Below are positions 48,366 through 59,958 of a DNA stretch of 64,000 nt, one piece after another. A program made the position numbers and the translations under genes. The notes under the pieces were generated by a model that saw nothing but the letters and a program-made list of their open reading frames with translations, searched no databases and had not been told where the DNA came from. Source of the stretch: Isoetes taiwanensis (lineage: Eukaryota > Streptophyta > Lycopodiopsida > Isoetales > Isoetaceae); contig JAJEKV010000061.1 in assembly GCA_021234155.1 (NCBI GenBank), forward strand, positions 1,327,950 through 1,391,949. Direction: 5' to 3'. Each line of letters starts with the position of its first letter. The first letter of the stretch is position 1.

Positions 48366-50544
48366 GCCTCTCCTCCAAAAATTCAACCCATGTCCTCATG
48401 GGTGCATCTTAGAGCACTTCATGAAAAAATCTAGTTTGTATCTCCCTTTGTGACATCTTCATTGGAACAAACTCAACCATTGATCTAAATTTTTTTTTTT
48501 TATAGTCTCCGCTCCCTTAATTACTCGGGTCTCTTCCCTTTATGCTTTCACATCTTAATCCTCAATTCAACATACTCCCAAATGAATACAATTTTGTCCC
48601 TTAGAACTGACCCATCCTTGTCAAACACAATTGCTTAGCCTTCCAATCCAAGATGATGCATCTCCAAACTTGAAAATTCAAAGCTAGCTTCATACAAGTA
48701 ATTTAAGCTAAAGGAAAGATACATATTAGATAGCTCCAATGCACGACCCTTCTAACATTCAATTTAACATACCGCCAAGTCTAGAACTAACTCAAATATT
48801 ATGAGTATACTACATATCCAATTCAATATAATAAACATAATGCAGTTAACGCAACTTTTCATAAAGAAGGTACGTGCCATAGAAAAAAAAACCCACCATT
48901 CCAAAGAGATACTCAGGTCGAACTAGATATGTAATCTCTTGAGACTTCTTGGGTGGCCAAATCCAAAAAAAGTAACAAGCAAAATACATAATCAAGTCCC
49001 CCACCGGGTATCTTATAGCTAGGTATGCTTAAGTTGATACAAGGGATCCCATAAGAATTATAACCCATGGTACGTAGAATTCTCACGAAGTTCATCCAAT
49101 GACATTGAAGTATCCTAGGCTATACACTTGGCCTCTATATTTAGCCTACTTCCATACATATTACCCCATCACACCGGGGTTAGTCTTTCAACAAGATTTT
49201 ATAGGCATCAATTGTCGTTAATTTCAATGAAGCTCTTACTTCATGTATTTCGCTCACAACTTCAATCCTTTGACCAGATCCTTAATCAAGTAATGCAATC
49301 ACCATCCCTCCATTAATTTACAATCACTTCTAGCATGCCAAATAATTACAATACATGGAAGCACCATTACTAGATGTACTTTACAACTCTTCTATTACGC
49401 TCTAAGATTTTCAAAAATGGCACTTCCCATGTCTATACATTCCCTCTCAGCCTTTATCTCATGTCCGGGCTTTATCCGACAACTCTTTTCATTCAATTTC
49501 ATGGTTCACCTACTACCACGATTAAATATGTTATTCCTCTATTCATCGCTTTTCTTCTTCCTTATCCATAAGATAGATAACATTGTTCAATCTTGGCCAA
49601 TCAATTCTTCAATCGCCATAATTTAAGTGTATATCATTCTCTAAATATAAATGCGTAACCCGACCACTTTTGTTCCATTAAAAGCTTTCTTATACTTCAA
49701 GAAGTTTTTCAAGGCCAAGAACTTTTTCAAGGCTATCACCGACTATTCTAGCCATAACCCTAAGGCCAACAACTTTATAGACCTCAAGTAGGACCATGAT
49801 GTAATCACGACATTTCCTTCTACGCCACACATCCGCTATTTACACATGAGCTTCAATCTGACTATCACGCCAATCTTATTTTATAAGCATATCTAAGCAT
49901 TCTCAAAACTTGTCTTACAACCACCGTGTTGTAACCTTATCCCACCATAGCCCTAATGCTATCAACTTAGCAACTTATTGTTATTTCACCACCGGATAGC
50001 AATATATATAGATGTTTTGCCTGGTTTTCTCAATTTTAGCTTCAAAAGGATGCACCTAACATCACATCAAGAATCTTATTCACCCGATATGGTGAGATGA
50101 ACCTTCCCTGAATATCATAGGCATTATATATCATGCAATCGCTTATTCTAAATTTTCTTGCCACCGTAGTATGCTACTACGAGATCACATCTACATTATA
50201 AGAAGTGGTTACCAAAGTGAAACGCAATACCCGTAACTTAATCTCCCTCAAGCATCACTTCCATGCTATGCGCATTATTGGCAACCCTAAATCAAAGTTA
50301 GCCCTTGATGAAGTACATTTTTTCTAGCTTATCTGCTTTGCAAGATAGAAAATCAACCAAGATTATAGAAATACCATGTAATCAATTTCACATACCTTCA
50401 TAAAACAATTTGTCACGCCTCCTCTAAGGCCATCATCTCCACATATATTCAATTGAATACTATTAGCATAATCCAACAACCTCAACTTGAATCTAGACTT
50501 CAAGTATCATACATCCAAGGATCCAACTATGCTCGATACCAACC

Positions 50545-52226
50545 GTGGATCGCCTTGCCGCTTAACCTTTATGGTAACCGGAGATCCCATCAATCTCGAC
50601 CATTGGATCTACTTAAGCTTAAAACTTAAGAAATTAACTCATGCATCTCCAAACAATAACACTTAGGTAAAGAATTTAATCTTTGTACATATTCTAAGGT
50701 TCCAAACATGTACTTGCCCATTACTCAAAGAATATCCCCGCAAGACACTATGAATGATCTTAATAATTGTAACTTCAAGCCCATATATAATAATAATAAT
50801 AGTAATAATAATCAAGTTTATTGAATAGCAATCCACACACTTCCACTCTCGCCTTTCGAAGCTTGGCTACTTTCCCGAGCATCTCACACCTCTCTTGCTA
50901 CACCATCAACCACACTGGGTTAGTCACATGGACTAAGTGGGGATCGGGGATCTAGGATATATCTTAAAACAATCACCACAAAGCCTTAACTTAGAACAAT
51001 AACTTAGCCTTTTACCGTAGCCTCACCTCGCAATCTAGGTTACTTAGTCCAACAAGCATAATCACAATGCATAATTACACCAAGCATGACCATTGCAACT
51101 TAGTTCCAACATTAAAAACACATATACAATAACCAAGCAATCATAGCATCAACATTGCAACCAATATTCCTCGGGGTCCGAGCAAGGTCAACTCTACTGA
51201 TCAAAGCCGCTGACATAGAGGCGGGTAACCACGCAGGTACACACCCATCCACGCCAAGGCCCAAAGATTGAGGACCACTTAATCGGTGCATGACGTTGTA
51301 CCATATGGTACCAACGCCCGGATGTTCAAATAATACCATAGCACTGCAGGTAATAACCGCGAGTCTAGACCATCGCACCTAGACTCGCCCCGTAGGTCTA
51401 TATCAAAGAATTATACTACACATAGATCACAATACTATGAATTCCACCCAATATCAACTAGGCACATTTCCATATCAAATTTACCTTAGAAATTCCATAA
51501 TTTACACCTCATGCAACAAAGGAAATCCAGTTATATATCCATATAAACATTACTATCTCTACCATGCAACATGCAATGCCCTTAAGCAAGCAAAATACAA
51601 CCTTCACTAATATCTTATTACTTTTAACTAGATCAACTTCCTTCAAATCACTACCTATAACCTTAATGACCTTTCCGTGGCTTCCATAACCCCCAGCTAA
51701 CTAGTTTATTAAATTGGTTAATATGCTCGCTATCCATTAACCATGCATGCCTATTCATGACCATGCTCATATGATTTAACTCCAAGTTTATACTATGTTC
51801 AAAGCAATCATTATTAAATCAACACAAAATTATACAAACACTAGAAAACCCTGTGTAAGGCTTGATCCCCACCCTGGAAATCCCGCTTTTTCTTCTGCAC
51901 TCCTAGCAACGCCCCCATCTCTCAAGCATGCAACTCGCTCCTTCAAAGAATCCATTTGCAATCTATCTCCTTCCTAATGCTCCACTATCACATAAAAGAC
52001 TTCTTTCCATGGAAAACTCCTTCCCCAAGAAATCAAGAATAATATTGTTGCACTTATATAACCTAGCAATGCCCTTGCATGCATGCATGCATACATGCAT
52101 GCATGGACACATTGCATGCATGTATTCCTAGCACATAATCATTTATTTTACCTTGAAAATGCACTCTTATATAATGGCAACGTTACTTACATCTTAATGT
52201 TGGTGCTAGGTTGCTAGGTCCCGGCA
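50545..52226 (-). repeat. LTR 3 of the tandem array
   Basis: About 1682 bp. Both termini are altered: the left reads CCGTGGATCGCC in place of CTGTGACGGGCC, and the right reads GGTCCCGGCA in place of GGTCCGTTACA. The ends are therefore approximate and no target-site duplication could be matched to the left flank. Confidence 0.8.
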
Positions 52227-52235
52227 TGGGGATCG

Positions 52236-53210
52236 CCATTCTAGAATGGGACGAGCATCACGGGTTTTTTGCATGCGGTACGCCTGCTTAAGTTGGGAGT
52301 TAAGCTATTTTAGCGTGTTTTCGCATCGGCGTCTCATCGGCGCTTCCTCTTCTCTCAGCATACCTATTTCTCTTTGAATTGTTTTTTCCGGCGGGGAGGG
52401 CTTCTTCCCGCTGGGTTTGGCCAATTTACGTTCTTTCATCTTTGTCCTTTCCGGCCTTTTAGCCTTCGGCCCTATGACCTTCGGCCCCGATCTTAGTTTG
52501 TAAGGAAGTCCTTTGGTATTCTGCTGTTTGTTTGTTGGTTTCATCGCGAGTCCCATTCTAGAATCCCATCGATCCGAGACATCGGATCGCCATTCTAGAA
52601 TGGGACGAAATCTGCTAGGTTTTGCATGCATGGCGGCGCATGCCCGCTCGTTGGGAGTTCGCTATTTTAGGCGTGTTTACGCATCGGCGTCTCATCGGCT
52701 TCCTCTTCTTCTCGGCAGTACCTATTTCTCTTTGAACCCACCCTCCCCTTCTTTGTTTTTGTATTTTTTTATCGGCGGGCACGCACAGAATCAACCCTCC
52801 ACTCGGGAGGTTTGTTTTGTCTTGTTGTTTTGTTGGTGATGTGCGGTGCACAGTTAACGAGCGCATCTGTTTTCGACTTCTCCATTCGTGGGTTTTGGGA
52901 GCCATTTTATGCCTTTTGTGTTTGTCTAAGCCCCTTGCCGGGAGCTTATCACTAGGGTTTTTCCTCGAAAACCGAAAGGGAGGTTTTTAATCCTGATAAG
53001 CTTTTCACAGGTACACTAGCCCAATCTCTATTAGCATTGTATTTTGTTGGGGTCCAAATGATATAATTGGATTTTCCCTTTATTTTTTTGTGGGTAGTTC
53101 GCATGTGTGCGACTACCCATTATCCACCATTGTAGAAAATCTGCTGAGATGAATGAGAAGCAAGTCTAAGGGCGGTTTGTTGGTTTCATGCGAGTCCCAT
53201 TCTAGAATGG
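52236..53210. mobile_element. Two tandem elements with palindromic inverted-repeat ends
   Basis: Four copies of CCATTCTAGAAT mark the borders: 52236-52252, 52550-52564, 52590-52606 and 53194-53210. The left-hand borders read CCATTCTAGAATGGGAC; the right-hand ones read its reverse complement preceded by TTGTTGGTTTCAT. The two units share their first ~150 bp (TTTTGCATGC, CGCATCGGCGTCTCATCGG, CCTATTTCTCTTTGAA) but differ in length (about 330 and 620 bp). No ORF looks real. The class is unknown; a fold-back or non-autonomous DNA transposon is likely. Confidence 0.6.
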
Positions 53211-55080
53211 ATATTTGAAATAAGAAAGAAAGGAAAGAAGTTTAACATTAATTGTCACACGCATGCATAACTTACCTTCTAATAGCTTGAAATAGTGGTG
53301 AGTTTGGGTGACTGAAGAATCCCGTAAGGCAAAACTCTCTTAGCCAAGAGCCCTTTCATAGCAAATCTTGTGCTTTGTCATATAATGTAATGGATATTTG
53401 AAATAAGAAAGAAAGGAAAGAAGTTCAACTAGTTACGAGCTTTACCTGCATAATACCAGAAGATGGATTCATAAAAATAAATCGTAGCCCTAAACTAGTT
53501 ACGAGCTTTACCTGCATAATACCAGAAGATGGATTCATAAAAATAAATCGTAGCCCTATAGCTGCTATATCGTCACCAATCACCCTCCCCTAGCCCCAAC
53601 TTCATCCCCCGCCAAGAATCCGCCCGAAAAAACCCTTCGCTTTACCATAATACCGTAAGATGGATTCATACAAATAAATCGTAGCCCTATAGTCATTATC
53701 ATCACGAATCGCCTCCCTAGCCCCGGATTCATCCCCGGCGGGAAGAATCCGCCTCATCACAAAGCACGGGGATTTGGCAAGAGGCCAAAACGGCCTAGTC
53801 GGTGTTGGTCGAACTCCCCGCCGAATGCCCTAATGCAAGCGGAATCTGAGGACTTGGGATAAAACTGAAATGGGTCTGCTATCTTTGCTTCTTAAGCCCT
53901 CGTCAAAGGAATCCAGCCACATCATAAATCGATGCACAAATATCCTGGCCGGCCGAATGCACAAATATCCCGATTCAAACTCTTCTATTATGCCTTAAAA
54001 CCCTTTGGTATTTCCTCTAAAAACCCTTCTTGGCCATTCAAGCTATCTTTGCCCACATGGAAACCGCCATTTGAGTTTTTCGAAAATGTAAGTGTTGTCG
54101 ATTCCTTCATACCCTAACAAAACCCTAAAAATAATGGGAGGATATTTGCATGCTTGGCCTACATCTAACTTCCACACAAGAGAAGCCTCCACCACAGGAT
54201 TTGTCACTTTTCTAAAATCAATGGCTAACAAAACGGTGCGCTCTAGAAATACTACACCTGGATGAATACGGCCACTAAATCATATGAAAACCTTAGAGAA
54301 AACCATACAAAAACACAAAAAAAACCCCTGTTATTTTGCTACATATGGAATATAGTTTTGAAGCCAATACTAGAAAGCAAGTTTTATTTTCCTCCAAGCC
54401 TGGATTGTATAAAGTTGTTGTAACTTGGAACTTCTTCGACCTAGCTGCCATTTTGTTCTTAGTATTCCAAAGAACGATAAAAAGAAAAAAGTTCTAAGTG
54501 TTAATCTGTGATTAATAAACCTAATAATCTGTGCCTCACAAGAGAAACCTAAGAATATACCTAATAATCTGTGCCTCACAAGAGAAACCTAAGAATATGA
54601 ATTAATCTGGACTTATAAGCCATCACTTACTTTGGTGCAGTTATATTTATTATAATATGTAGTCTAGAAGTGCATCTTTTATACCTCAGAACCATTGACA
54701 AAATTAAAAAAAAAAAGAAGAGATAATTTTATAAACCCTCTAAACCCTTCCCAAAAAAACCCTCCAAAAATTCGCACTCTTCAAGTAGGTGTAGCTAGTG
54801 AGTTTTTGTCCTTGTTTGTTTAGAAGATTTAAGGCACTTCCTTTATATCTATATTTCCTACAGCCTACCATCCACATCAGTATCTGCATCGGTACTGCAC
54901 ATCTTTCAAATCTTTCAAATTGTAAGTATGCCCTGGAATGGTGCAGGACCTTGCAACACCGGGATTGCAGGGGAAACTGCTGGAACAGAGGGGAGTAATG
55001 TCTCTTAGAATATCCTTAAAGGAATAATACAGACTGAAGTTCTAAATAAGTGGACAATATCATTTGATGTTATAGTTCTT
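53211..55080. other. Intergenic stretch with short tandem repeats
   Basis: A 66-bp tandem pair at 53428-53559 contains CTTTACCTGCATAATACC and AAATAAATCGTAGCCC; a third, partial copy is near 53645-53690. The 35-bp motif with GAAATAAGAAAGAAAGG occurs at about 53216 and 53399. A 40-bp tandem pair lies at 54519-54598. No gene recognised. Confidence 0.6.
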
Positions 55081-56791
55081 TTGACAGTATTGTTCTCATG
55101 TCTTGCAATAAGGTCAAAGAGGATGCGGATGCTTGCCTTAGATGATGATGATTTTAGCATGATAGTGTCATCTATTGCAGGATAGTGATCCACCACATTA
55201 TGAAGCCTTTCATTTGGTGTGCCTTACAAAAAGGATATTTATACAAGTGACATCAAATGCTTCAAATAATATGGTACCTTGAAAATCTTTAGTTGGAACT
55301 ACGAAAGGTTTATTCTATTCTATTCTATTCTTTTGTTTTCAACCCACCATGCAGGATCTTGACCTCATTACCTGCTGCTCATTGTATAAAAATCCAATCA
55401 AGCACTGATATTTTAAAATCCAATCAAGTAGTTCTTTTTAAACGATTCAGGAACTTTCAGCATGAATTAATTCCAGAGGTGACCTATGACATTCCAGAGG
55501 TAGACTAGATTTAGAAGAGTGGCAAGTGCTATCATCGCTAATAAGGTGGAAACGTAATAATTGTTAGGATTAGCCATGTCTTGTTGGAAAACTTTGTATT
55601 GCATATTCAAGTTTTTTGAGATGAGGAACTATTGTAAGAAAATATCTTATGCCTTAGCACGACACAAAAGCAATAGAATGAATTTAAGGCAACTCGTTGT
55701 TTTATGTTCTTTGTGCTCTTGTTTAAAAGAAAAAATGTGAATTTAGAGAAATAAGAGGAGATGGATGAATGCACAAATTGCCAAATGTAAAAGAATTCTC
55801 CGCTGATCTTTCGTGTAACGGGTTTGTGTATTTTGGGTTTCTGCAAATAATTGAATCCAATAAAACTTTAAATGTAATAGAAAAAAAAGCGAATAATTGA
55901 ATCCAATAAAACTTTTAATGTAAGAAAAAAAAGCGTGGGTCTATCTGGAAGGCCTTGTCCAAACAGTCTACAAGTTAATGTATATTAGGACATTGACAAT
56001 GCCCCAAATCCAAAAGCCACATGTACCCCAAGAATAGGTAGGGCTAACAAAAATAATTGAAACTACCACTAGAATACGATTGAAGATGAGCTAGTCTTTT
56101 TGCCCAAGTGACACATAAGACAGATTGGTAAGAAGAGTCCTCAAGAAGTTGATATACTTTGAAGAAAGGATGTTATAAATCACATGACTATAGAGCATTA
56201 TTCACATAAAGAGCAATACAAACCATTTAACAATTACACTTATCTAGGGCATCATGTACCATTTATATTTTGTATCTCTCGTATTAAGAATTTGCACATT
56301 CAAAGCAATTGTCTAGACTTATAATACATTTATAATTACAAAGCATTACCATCCAGAAAATGTTGAATGTAACAAATCGTATTGTTAAAGCAATATTTAC
56401 CCAAGTGACAACAATAATTCAAGTGCATCCTTATAGTTTCAAAAGCATGGAATGCATTATCTTCCAGAAAAGGTTCCAAGTTCCATAGGCAACATTAATT
56501 AAGCAATATTTATCCAAAACATCTTCCCCATTATATTCCAAGTTATTTGGAACATCAATAATCCAAGTTATTTGCACCCCTCAAATCTTCAAGTGGACCA
56601 AATGGACATTCAATCTAACTAATAAGAAAACCATGTCTCCTACCGTAGGTTGTGGGACCAAAGTGAAAACAATTTCATAGCAACAAGGAGAGTAGGAACT
56701 TGTTGCACAAAGGCCCTACCCTATCTATATTGCTCGTACTTTTACTCATGCCTATATTATTCATATTATAAATATTTAGCATAATAACAGG
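55081..56791 (+). repeat. Segmental duplication B, copy 2
   Basis: Partner of 19041-20730. It carries the pentamer run TTATTCTATTCTATTCTATT at about 55310-55330 in place of a non-repetitive stretch, plus a small extra segment near 56395. The flanks at 55080 share nothing with the LINE that flanks copy 1. Confidence 0.93.
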
Positions 56792-56813
56792 GGTTTTTTT
56801 TTTTTTTTTTTTT

Positions 56814-57043
56814 GGATGCTTTTTAATATGGTTTTGCTATGATTTGGACAATGTATTCATTTGCATGTACTAAATAATATTTCTAGAGTGCACCCTTTCT
56901 TAGCCATTGATCTTAGATAAAAGGGAAAATCATATGGCAGAGCCTTTTTCTTTTTCCTCTCTTTTTTTTTTTTAAATCTTAGAGAGAAGAGAAAATTGTG
57001 TGGCAGAGCCTTTTTTATATTTTTGTGTGGTATTTTGCACGTA
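56814..57043 (+). repeat. Dispersed repeat R, copy 3
   Basis: Third copy, directly following a T homopolymer at the right edge of duplication B copy 2. It includes the same 3' extension as copy 2. The following ~120 bp (57044-57166) resemble 41455-41585, both containing CTTATAGTATTT, CATACCCCACAAA.GAGGA and TACGTACGGTC. Confidence 0.8.
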
Positions 57044-57779
57044 CGAAATCAAGACCATATAGTATTCCGCTTGAAATCTTATAGTATTTTGCGAATCTTG
57101 TTATACAGTATAGCAAATTTTGTACTTGCATACCCCACAAATGAGGAACTTTACGTACGGTCACAGATGACATGTATTTGCGAGAGGTATAGGGTTGCAC
57201 CTAGGGGGCAAGGGTTGCACCTAGGGGGCAACATTGAATGTTGTGCATGTTAAATAAACATACACAATTAATAACCCCATGGACCCCATTGCCAAATGGC
57301 TAAATCCCATTTGGCCAATGTTTAACCTAACCTTAAGGGTTTCTATACAAGGACTTTTCCCTTAAACCCTAAACCTTCTTTTCTTTGACATTAGGGTTTT
57401 CATGGAGCTCCTTTCCCATTCGCGCATTTAGGGTTCTCTTGAGCCATTTCGGCCAAGTCTGAACTTCAATCCGCATTGCTGAGCTCCGGAAAGCCGGATT
57501 TACACAACAGATTATCGATTAGCAACCATCTTCAGCAAGATCAGGAGCATGGACGCCTTCCGAGGATCAGGAGCAGGTCAAGGAGCAGGTATCTAGTCAT
57601 TCTGTTGTGCAAAGCCGTCTTTGAGCAAGGCATTAAGATGGGTTAGTATGTTAGATCAACTTTAGAGGCCTTATAGATCCCGAGATCATAAGCCCTAACC
57701 AAGGAACCTAACTCTGTTGTGTAGATAGATTAGATGATATTCTTTATTTCAGTTCTGGGATGATGGATGTATTGCACTC
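57044..57779. other. Intergenic stretch before the gypsy element
   Basis: 57044-57166 resembles 41455-41585. A 20-bp exact tandem pair AGGGTTGCACCTAGGGGGCA lies at 57191-57230. A telomere-like TAAACCCTAAACC lies near 57363. No gene recognised. Part of this stretch could belong to the LTR if its true start is further left than I place it. Confidence 0.4.
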
Positions 57780-58693
57780 TGTGACCTCTATGTATTGGGA
57801 AGGGGGGTAGAGACCTAAAGCTGTGTAGCAGATGATCCTAAGCACCATTAGTTCCCAATTATATGCGGCCCGTGCACAGGAGCCCGCCTGGTTGTGGGTA
57901 GCGGGGCTAGACCGGATGACAAGGAGGACCTTGTCCCTTCACAGATTGACCCCTCTGGTGTATAAGGCCTACCAGGGGTCTATGCGGGCTAGGCTTAATG
58001 GCTTGTCACTGCGTGTGGGCAAGGCATGAGCTCGACACTCGTGGGGTGATGTGTCACCTTCCAGAGTTCAAGTCGAATAAGAGCAGTGGCTCTCTAGCCG
58101 CCTGTGAAGGGCATGGATGCTTCTGGGGGGGAGGTGACTTCCCTCCTGCCTCATCGGGGCTGGGGAGATGCAACCCAGCAGCAGTAGCCCTCTGGCTATT
58201 CACCCGGCAGGCTACGGTCAGGTCCCAAAGCTCTTCAACCTAATCTGCAAAGTGTGCACGGGAGGGGCGGATGGAGTGGACTACCGTAAGCCATGTTCTA
58301 TGCCAGCCAAATCCATTGCCATGAATTCTGTCTGCAATGACTTCTGGAGGCCGAGCCGTCAGTCATTCCCCTTGAGTCTGAGCCCCGGGTAGGATCTCCT
58401 CTATGATTTAGATGTTATGATGATGTTGTTATCTCTGTGATGTTGTATCGTGTTCACCCCTCGAGGTGGTTATATTTGTATACTGTTAGTTGTGCTCACG
58501 TTTGTTTATTCACGCTTCCGCAGATAGGTCGACCCGATGGAAGACGGGTGAATGACACATCCATTCTTCCTTTGCTGGCCCATTCCGATGGGAGTGGAGT
58601 CAGGTGGATGGCCCCTGTCAGTGTAGCTGCCAGGAGGAATGCTCCTCCTTCGAGTACGATGAGGGCATCGTATAAGGAGTAGGGGACGTCACA
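57780..58693 (+). repeat. Probable 5' LTR of the Ty3/gypsy element
   Basis: The right end is well supported: GACGTCACA is followed after one base by a primer-binding site. The left end is inferred from TGTGAC at 57780, which pairs with the terminal GTCACA as a 6-bp inverted repeat, giving about 914 bp. The 3' LTR lies beyond the window, so the start cannot be confirmed. ORFs inside look incidental. Confidence 0.55.
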
Positions 58694-58694
58694 G

Positions 58695-58706
58695 TGGTAT
58701 CAGAGC
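58695..58706 (+). other. Primer-binding site, initiator tRNA-Met type
   Basis: TGGTATCAGAGC, one base after the LTR end. It complements the 3' end of initiator tRNA-Met, the usual minus-strand primer of plant LTR retrotransposons, and places the element on the plus strand. Confidence 0.88.
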
Positions 58707-58906
58707 ATGATCTTGGCAGCCCAAGGTCGAGCACTGGCCATTTTTCCCTTAGGACTAACAGTAGATTCAAGCCTTCGGTCATAGCCACCCAAGCAGAAAC
58801 CTCGAAAAATTGGAAATTTTTTTCCAATTCTAGTGTTGAAAATAGTTCAATGCTAAGCTGCTAGTTAATTGTAGTAATAACCCAACTCAGTATACTTAAA
58901 AGTAGG

Positions 58907-59193
58907 CCACCCCTCACAGAGTGCACCCAGACACATTTGGTTTGCAATCCAAACTGACCCTGGCGCACTGTGTGAGTGGTTGACCCCTTTAACCTAGTTA
59001 GATGCATAAATTAGCCAAATTGATAGTGTAGTTGAGCTTATCTCCTTAGTTCTAGCTAGTTTCATATGTTATAACACTAAGAAACCCCCTGTAAATTGAA
59101 AAATAGACCCAAAAACAGATGACCCCTCACAGAATGCGCGCAGACTCATTCGGTTTGTAATCCAAACTGGTCCTGGCGCACTGTGTGAGCGGT
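58907..59193 (+). promoter_or_regulatory. Two palindromic modules upstream of the H3-like gene
   Basis: Copies at 58907-58980 and 59122-59193, 215 bp apart. Each starts CCCCTCACAGA, has GCGC/GCAC and CAGAC, a central TTGGTTTGCAATCCAAA-type palindrome, and ends CTGGCGCACTGTGTGAG. The outer parts are inverted complements, so each can form one long imperfect hairpin or a two-fold symmetric protein site. They lie just upstream of a telobox, CCAAT and TATA group. Confidence 0.85.
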
Positions 59194-59258
59194 GGATGTT
59201 TTTATGGCATAATAAACCTAAAGAACCCCTCATCTTCACTAATGTCTTCTAGATTGGC

Positions 59259-59308
59259 CCAATATGGAATTGCAGGTCCAAACCCTAAAATTCCTATACC
59301 TATAAATA
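59259..59308 (+). promoter_or_regulatory. Core promoter of the H3-like gene
   Basis: CCAAT at 59259-59263, telobox AAACCCTAA at 59280-59288 and TATAAATA at 59301-59308, about 100 bases before the ATG at 59410. Teloboxes next to TATA boxes are common in plant histone and ribosomal-protein promoters. An internal promoter suggests transcription independent of the LTR. Confidence 0.65.
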
Positions 59309-59409
59309 GAAAGTTAGGGTTCCTTATTTGTCCTCACCGCCTTCGGAGAACAGCTCGACCCAGAAGACGATCTTTAGGCGCCCGAGCTCGAAAATCTTCA
59401 AACAAAAGC

Positions 59410-59958
59410 ATGGCCCGCACGAAACAGACTACCCGCAAAGTTGTGCCCCCTGGATACGTCAGCGCCCAGGAGAAGGCGGTCCGGCAGAAGGCAGCAAAGC
59501 CTCAGGAGCACGCCCAAGAGGAGCCGGAGAAGCAGCCACCCCCAGAAGTCGAAAAGGAGACCCCCAAGCCCCAGGAGGGAGAGCAGAGACCAGATCTCGA
59601 GGCATCAGAAGAGGTGGAAGTCGACATGAATGCCGCAAAGGAGCTAAAAAGGGAGCTGGAGAGGGAAATCTTCGGAGACATCGCCGAAACAGAGCAGGGA
59701 GGCAAGAAGAGGAAGAGGAATAGGGAGGAAGGCGGGGAGAAGAAGACAAAGGAGGAGCGTCGCAAAGAAAAAGAGGAGCGGCGAAAGCGGAAGGAAGAGA
59801 AGAAACAGAAGAGGGAGGAAAAGAAGAAGCGCAGGGAGGAGCGCGAGAAGTTAAGGGCGGAGAAAGGGAAGGACCCGGCGCTACCGGCTGGAGAAGCAGC
59901 CCAAGAAGAAGAAGACTCCCGCCAAAGGAGTCGCCATTCGGGAACCGGACCCAGATAG
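59410..59958 (+). CDS. Retrotransposon-borne histone H3-like protein, N-terminal part (tail and charged linker)
   Basis: Starting at ATG 59410, residues 2-10 are A-R-T-K-Q-T-T-R-K, differing from the H3 tail only at position 7 (Ala to Thr); Arg2, Lys4, Arg8 and Lys9 are kept and Ser10 becomes Val. Weak tail-like sequence (Q-K-A-A-K-P) continues to about residue 30. Then comes an acidic and proline-rich stretch (to about residue 85) and a Lys/Arg/Glu-rich segment (K-E-E-R-R-K-R-K-E-E-K type, about residues 100-155) likely to form a long charged helix. The ORF continues upstream of the ATG without resembling H3, so I chose the ATG that begins the tail. It stops at 59958, in a different frame from the histone fold that follows. 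Confidence 0.85.
   Translation: MARTKQTTRKVVPPGYVSAQEKAVRQKAAKPQEHAQEEPEKQPPPEVEKETPKPQEGEQRPDLEASEEVEVDMNAAKELKRELEREIFGDIAETEQGGKKRKRNREEGGEKKTKEERRKEKEERRKRKEEKKQKREEKKKRREEREKLRAEKGKDPALPAGEAAQEEEDSRQRSRHSGTGPR

Larger units (their letters stand above)
43048..52226 (-). mobile_element. Tandem LTR-retrotransposon array: 3 LTRs, 2 non-coding internal regions
   Basis: LTRs at 43048-44545, 46697-48365 and about 50545-52226 alternate with internal regions 44546-46696 and 48366-50544. In plus orientation each LTR opens TGTGACGGGCC or a variant, and the first two close CCGTTACA and CCGTTCACA. Each internal region has the complement of the tRNA-Met primer site at its right end and a purine-rich tract (read on the minus strand) at its left end, so the element lies on the minus strand. 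Neither internal region encodes gag or pol; the unit is non-autonomous. Sharing of the middle LTR points to unequal recombination between LTRs. Confidence 0.85.

Noticed and set aside
52935-52990. Another LINE 3'-UTR copy (TTTTTCCTCGAAAACC and TTTTTAATCCTG)
   Set aside because: About 40 bp of similarity only, without the GGGACCC end or the repeat tail.
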